Source: a bacterium
GTDB taxonomy: Bacteria > Zhuqueibacterota > QNDG01 > JAFGCO01
Direction of reading: 5' to 3'
Length of the DNA: 26,173 nt
Assembly (NCBI GenBank): GCA_016932575.1
Contig: JAFGCO010000062.1
Coordinates: forward strand, 1-26,173
In this document: piece by piece, positions 25,021 to 26,173 of the stretch
Position numbering within the stretch: position 1 is the first letter of the stretch
Layout: each line of letters begins with the position of its first letter
Position numbers and translations under genes: made by a program
The notes under the pieces: generated by a model
Told to the model about the DNA's origin: nothing
Database searches by the model: none
Seen by the model: the letters and a program-made list of their open reading frames with translations, nothing else

Positions 25021-25875
25021 ATGGAAAAATTAAAACATTTTTTTCACAATCTGCTCAATGAGAATGGTTTTCCATTCCAATATGCGGCTATCGAGGAGTC
25101 AAGTATTCAGTTTATAGAAGGCCATGATTTTCCTTGGTCATTTGAGGTTTCTGAATTTCCAATTAGTATAGGCAAATTTGATACTCATATTGATTTTATA
25201 CTTAAACATAATAAATTCCCGATATATATAATATGTGAATGCAAAAGAGCTAATCCTGCTTTTTCAAATTGGTGTTTTGCAAGATCACCACATAGCCATA
25301 AACATCAAAACAGATTTTCTCCAATAATATTTGACAGAATGAAACATACAAGTCATGGTGACTATAGTAATCAGGTTGTAACGCTCGACAAACAGAATAT
25401 TGGATATCATATAGGCTATGATATTAAGTCCGATAAACAAGGGGACAAATTTTCAAAAGGACGGGGTGCTTTTAAGGATGCTGTTACACAAGTCATTAAA
25501 GGTTATAATGGATTCATTGATTATTTCTGTTCGAAATGCTTAGTAACTGGAGGTCAGTATTTTGATGTGATCCCAGTAATATTTACAACTGCAAATCTGT
25601 GGTCAAGCGATATTGAGTTAAACAATGCCGATATTCGAGATGGTACTATATCATATGAGTCTATTAATTTCAAAGAAGAAGAGTACATATGGTTTCAAGA
25701 GAATATATCACAGACTCTAAAGCATAATATTCATCTTGAAACTAATCCCGTAGAATTGAAAGATGTATTAGATTATTATTTTACTCGTAGTATTGGTATT
25801 ATTAACTCAAAATCTATTAAGAAATTCCTACTATATTTAGATGACAGACTGAGATATATAAGAAAGTATGAATGA
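25021..25875 (+). CDS. Uncharacterised protein, PD-(D/E)XK nuclease-like
   Basis: 284 residues, soluble, no signal peptide. THIDFILKHN (55-64) followed by PIYIICECKRANP (67-79) has the form of a PD-(D/E)XK core: D58, then E73-C-K75 on the next strand. Such cores occur in restriction enzymes, Cas4-like and other DNA-cleaving defence proteins; nothing beyond the core is recognised, and no methyltransferase or partner gene is visible. ATA and other A/T-ending codons are far more frequent than in the upstream housekeeping genes, which points to horizontal origin. There is only a weak GAG-like ribosome binding site before the ATG. The repeat array lies directly upstream and a large bulged hairpin 14 bases downstream, so the ORF looks like a discrete acquired unit. 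Confidence 0.6.
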   Translation: MEKLKHFFHNLLNENGFPFQYAAIEESSIQFIEGHDFPWSFEVSEFPISIGKFDTHIDFILKHNKFPIYIICECKRANPAFSNWCFARSPHSHKHQNRFSPIIFDRMKHTSHGDYSNQVVTLDKQNIGYHIGYDIKSDKQGDKFSKGRGAFKDAVTQVIKGYNGFIDYFCSKCLVTGGQYFDVIPVIFTTANLWSSDIELNNADIRDGTISYESINFKEEEYIWFQENISQTLKHNIHLETNPVELKDVLDYYFTRSIGIINSKSIKKFLLYLDDRLRYIRKYE

Positions 25876-25889
25876 CAAGATATAACAAT

Positions 25890-25992
25890 ATGCTGAACGC
25901 GGAATTTTAACAGCGACTTCTTTTGGGACTTGAGAGATTTGTGGAATCGCTTGCTTCGGGAAAGACTTTCCATGTTAAAATCCGGTTAGCAT
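25890..25992. repeat. Long inverted repeat with three bulged bases, attC-like
   Basis: The right arm (25973-25992) has the reverse complement ATGCTAACCGGATTTTAACA. The left arm (25890-25912) is this same 20-mer with exactly three extra bases (G25895, G25899 and one A at 25903-25904). The loop is 60 bases. AAC (25896-25898) and GTT (25985-25987) sit near the two ends as in the R'' and R' boxes of integron attC sites, although the full GTTRRRY consensus is met at only five of seven positions. Total length is within the attC range. It may instead be an end of another mobile element. Confidence 0.35.
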
Positions 25993-26173
25993 CACCGTTC
26001 GCGGCGTACACCATTTTCAAAGTAAAATACCCCACTCCAAAAACGGGAAAAGGATATTAAAAGATAAAAGAAAATGATTGAAAGATATTGGATAAAGAAA
26101 GGCGCATGGCCTATAGAAGCGTTGCCATGCGGGAAGGGATACAAGGGATCAGGATTGGGATAAAGGAACCCAA
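25993..26173. other. Non-coding right end with one hairpin
   Basis: No gene is seen. CGCATGGC (26103-26110) and GCCATGCG (26124-26131) form a perfect eight-pair stem around 13 bases, with no T-run after it. The rest is purine-rich and unremarkable. Confidence 0.4.

Noticed and set aside
26103-26131. Hairpin at the right end as an intrinsic terminator
   Set aside because: The stem is good, but no T-run follows on either strand and no gene ends nearby.

Overview
The window is bacterial chromosome of moderate base composition. A plant polysaccharide (pectin/arabinan) catabolic block fills the first two thirds and a housekeeping block follows; the right end is AT-rich accessory DNA. The taxon cannot be fixed from sequence alone. 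Secreted GH28, GH2, GH106-like and GH51 enzymes, an FG-GAP-type calcium-loop repeat, a PKD domain and an ECF sigma/anti-sigma pair would suit an FCB-group lineage (Calditrichota/KSB1/Ignavibacteria-like). This is a low-confidence inference. No rRNA, tRNA, CRISPR array or transposase was seen.

Region 1 (1-11001), carbohydrate block. A GPH/MFS sugar symporter runs off the left edge on the minus strand and carries an FG-GAP-like repeat in an extracytoplasmic loop. Divergent from it lie five plus-strand genes, each with a predicted export signal: GH28 pectinase, CBM9-like/PKD binding protein, a second GH28 of atypical active site, a GH2 enzyme with a C-terminal discoidin-like domain, and a GH106-like alpha-L-rhamnosidase. 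Together they suggest stepwise breakdown of pectin or rhamnogalacturonan outside the cytoplasm, followed by import through the symporter.

Region 2 (11129-13816). Two minus-strand genes overlap by 4 bp: an HD-domain CCA-adding/poly(A) polymerase-family enzyme and a PduO-type cobalamin adenosyltransferase. Next come an unrecognised ORF remnant and a plus-strand alkyltransferase-like (ATL) DNA repair protein.

Region 3 (13936-17398), arabinose. Three GTGTAC elements, one a perfect 12-bp palindrome, precede a secreted GH51 arabinofuranosidase and L-arabinose isomerase. No ribulokinase, epimerase or regulator gene is present in the window.

Region 4 (17482-24241). An unusually long nucleoside diphosphate kinase is followed by a good sigma-70-type promoter and a complete PyrR-type attenuator. 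These control pyrR-pyrB-pyrC, with mtaB downstream. An ECF sigma factor, a two-TM putative anti-sigma protein and a YbjQ-family protein then form a tightly overlapped trio.

Region 5 (24242-26173). This is mostly non-coding and AT-rich. An array of a 19-base element in direct and inverted orientation precedes a PD-(D/E)XK-like nuclease ORF. Just after that ORF lies a long inverted repeat pairing perfectly over 20 bp with exactly three bulged bases on one arm, a geometry that recalls integron attC sites. This is the most likely accessory/defence segment.
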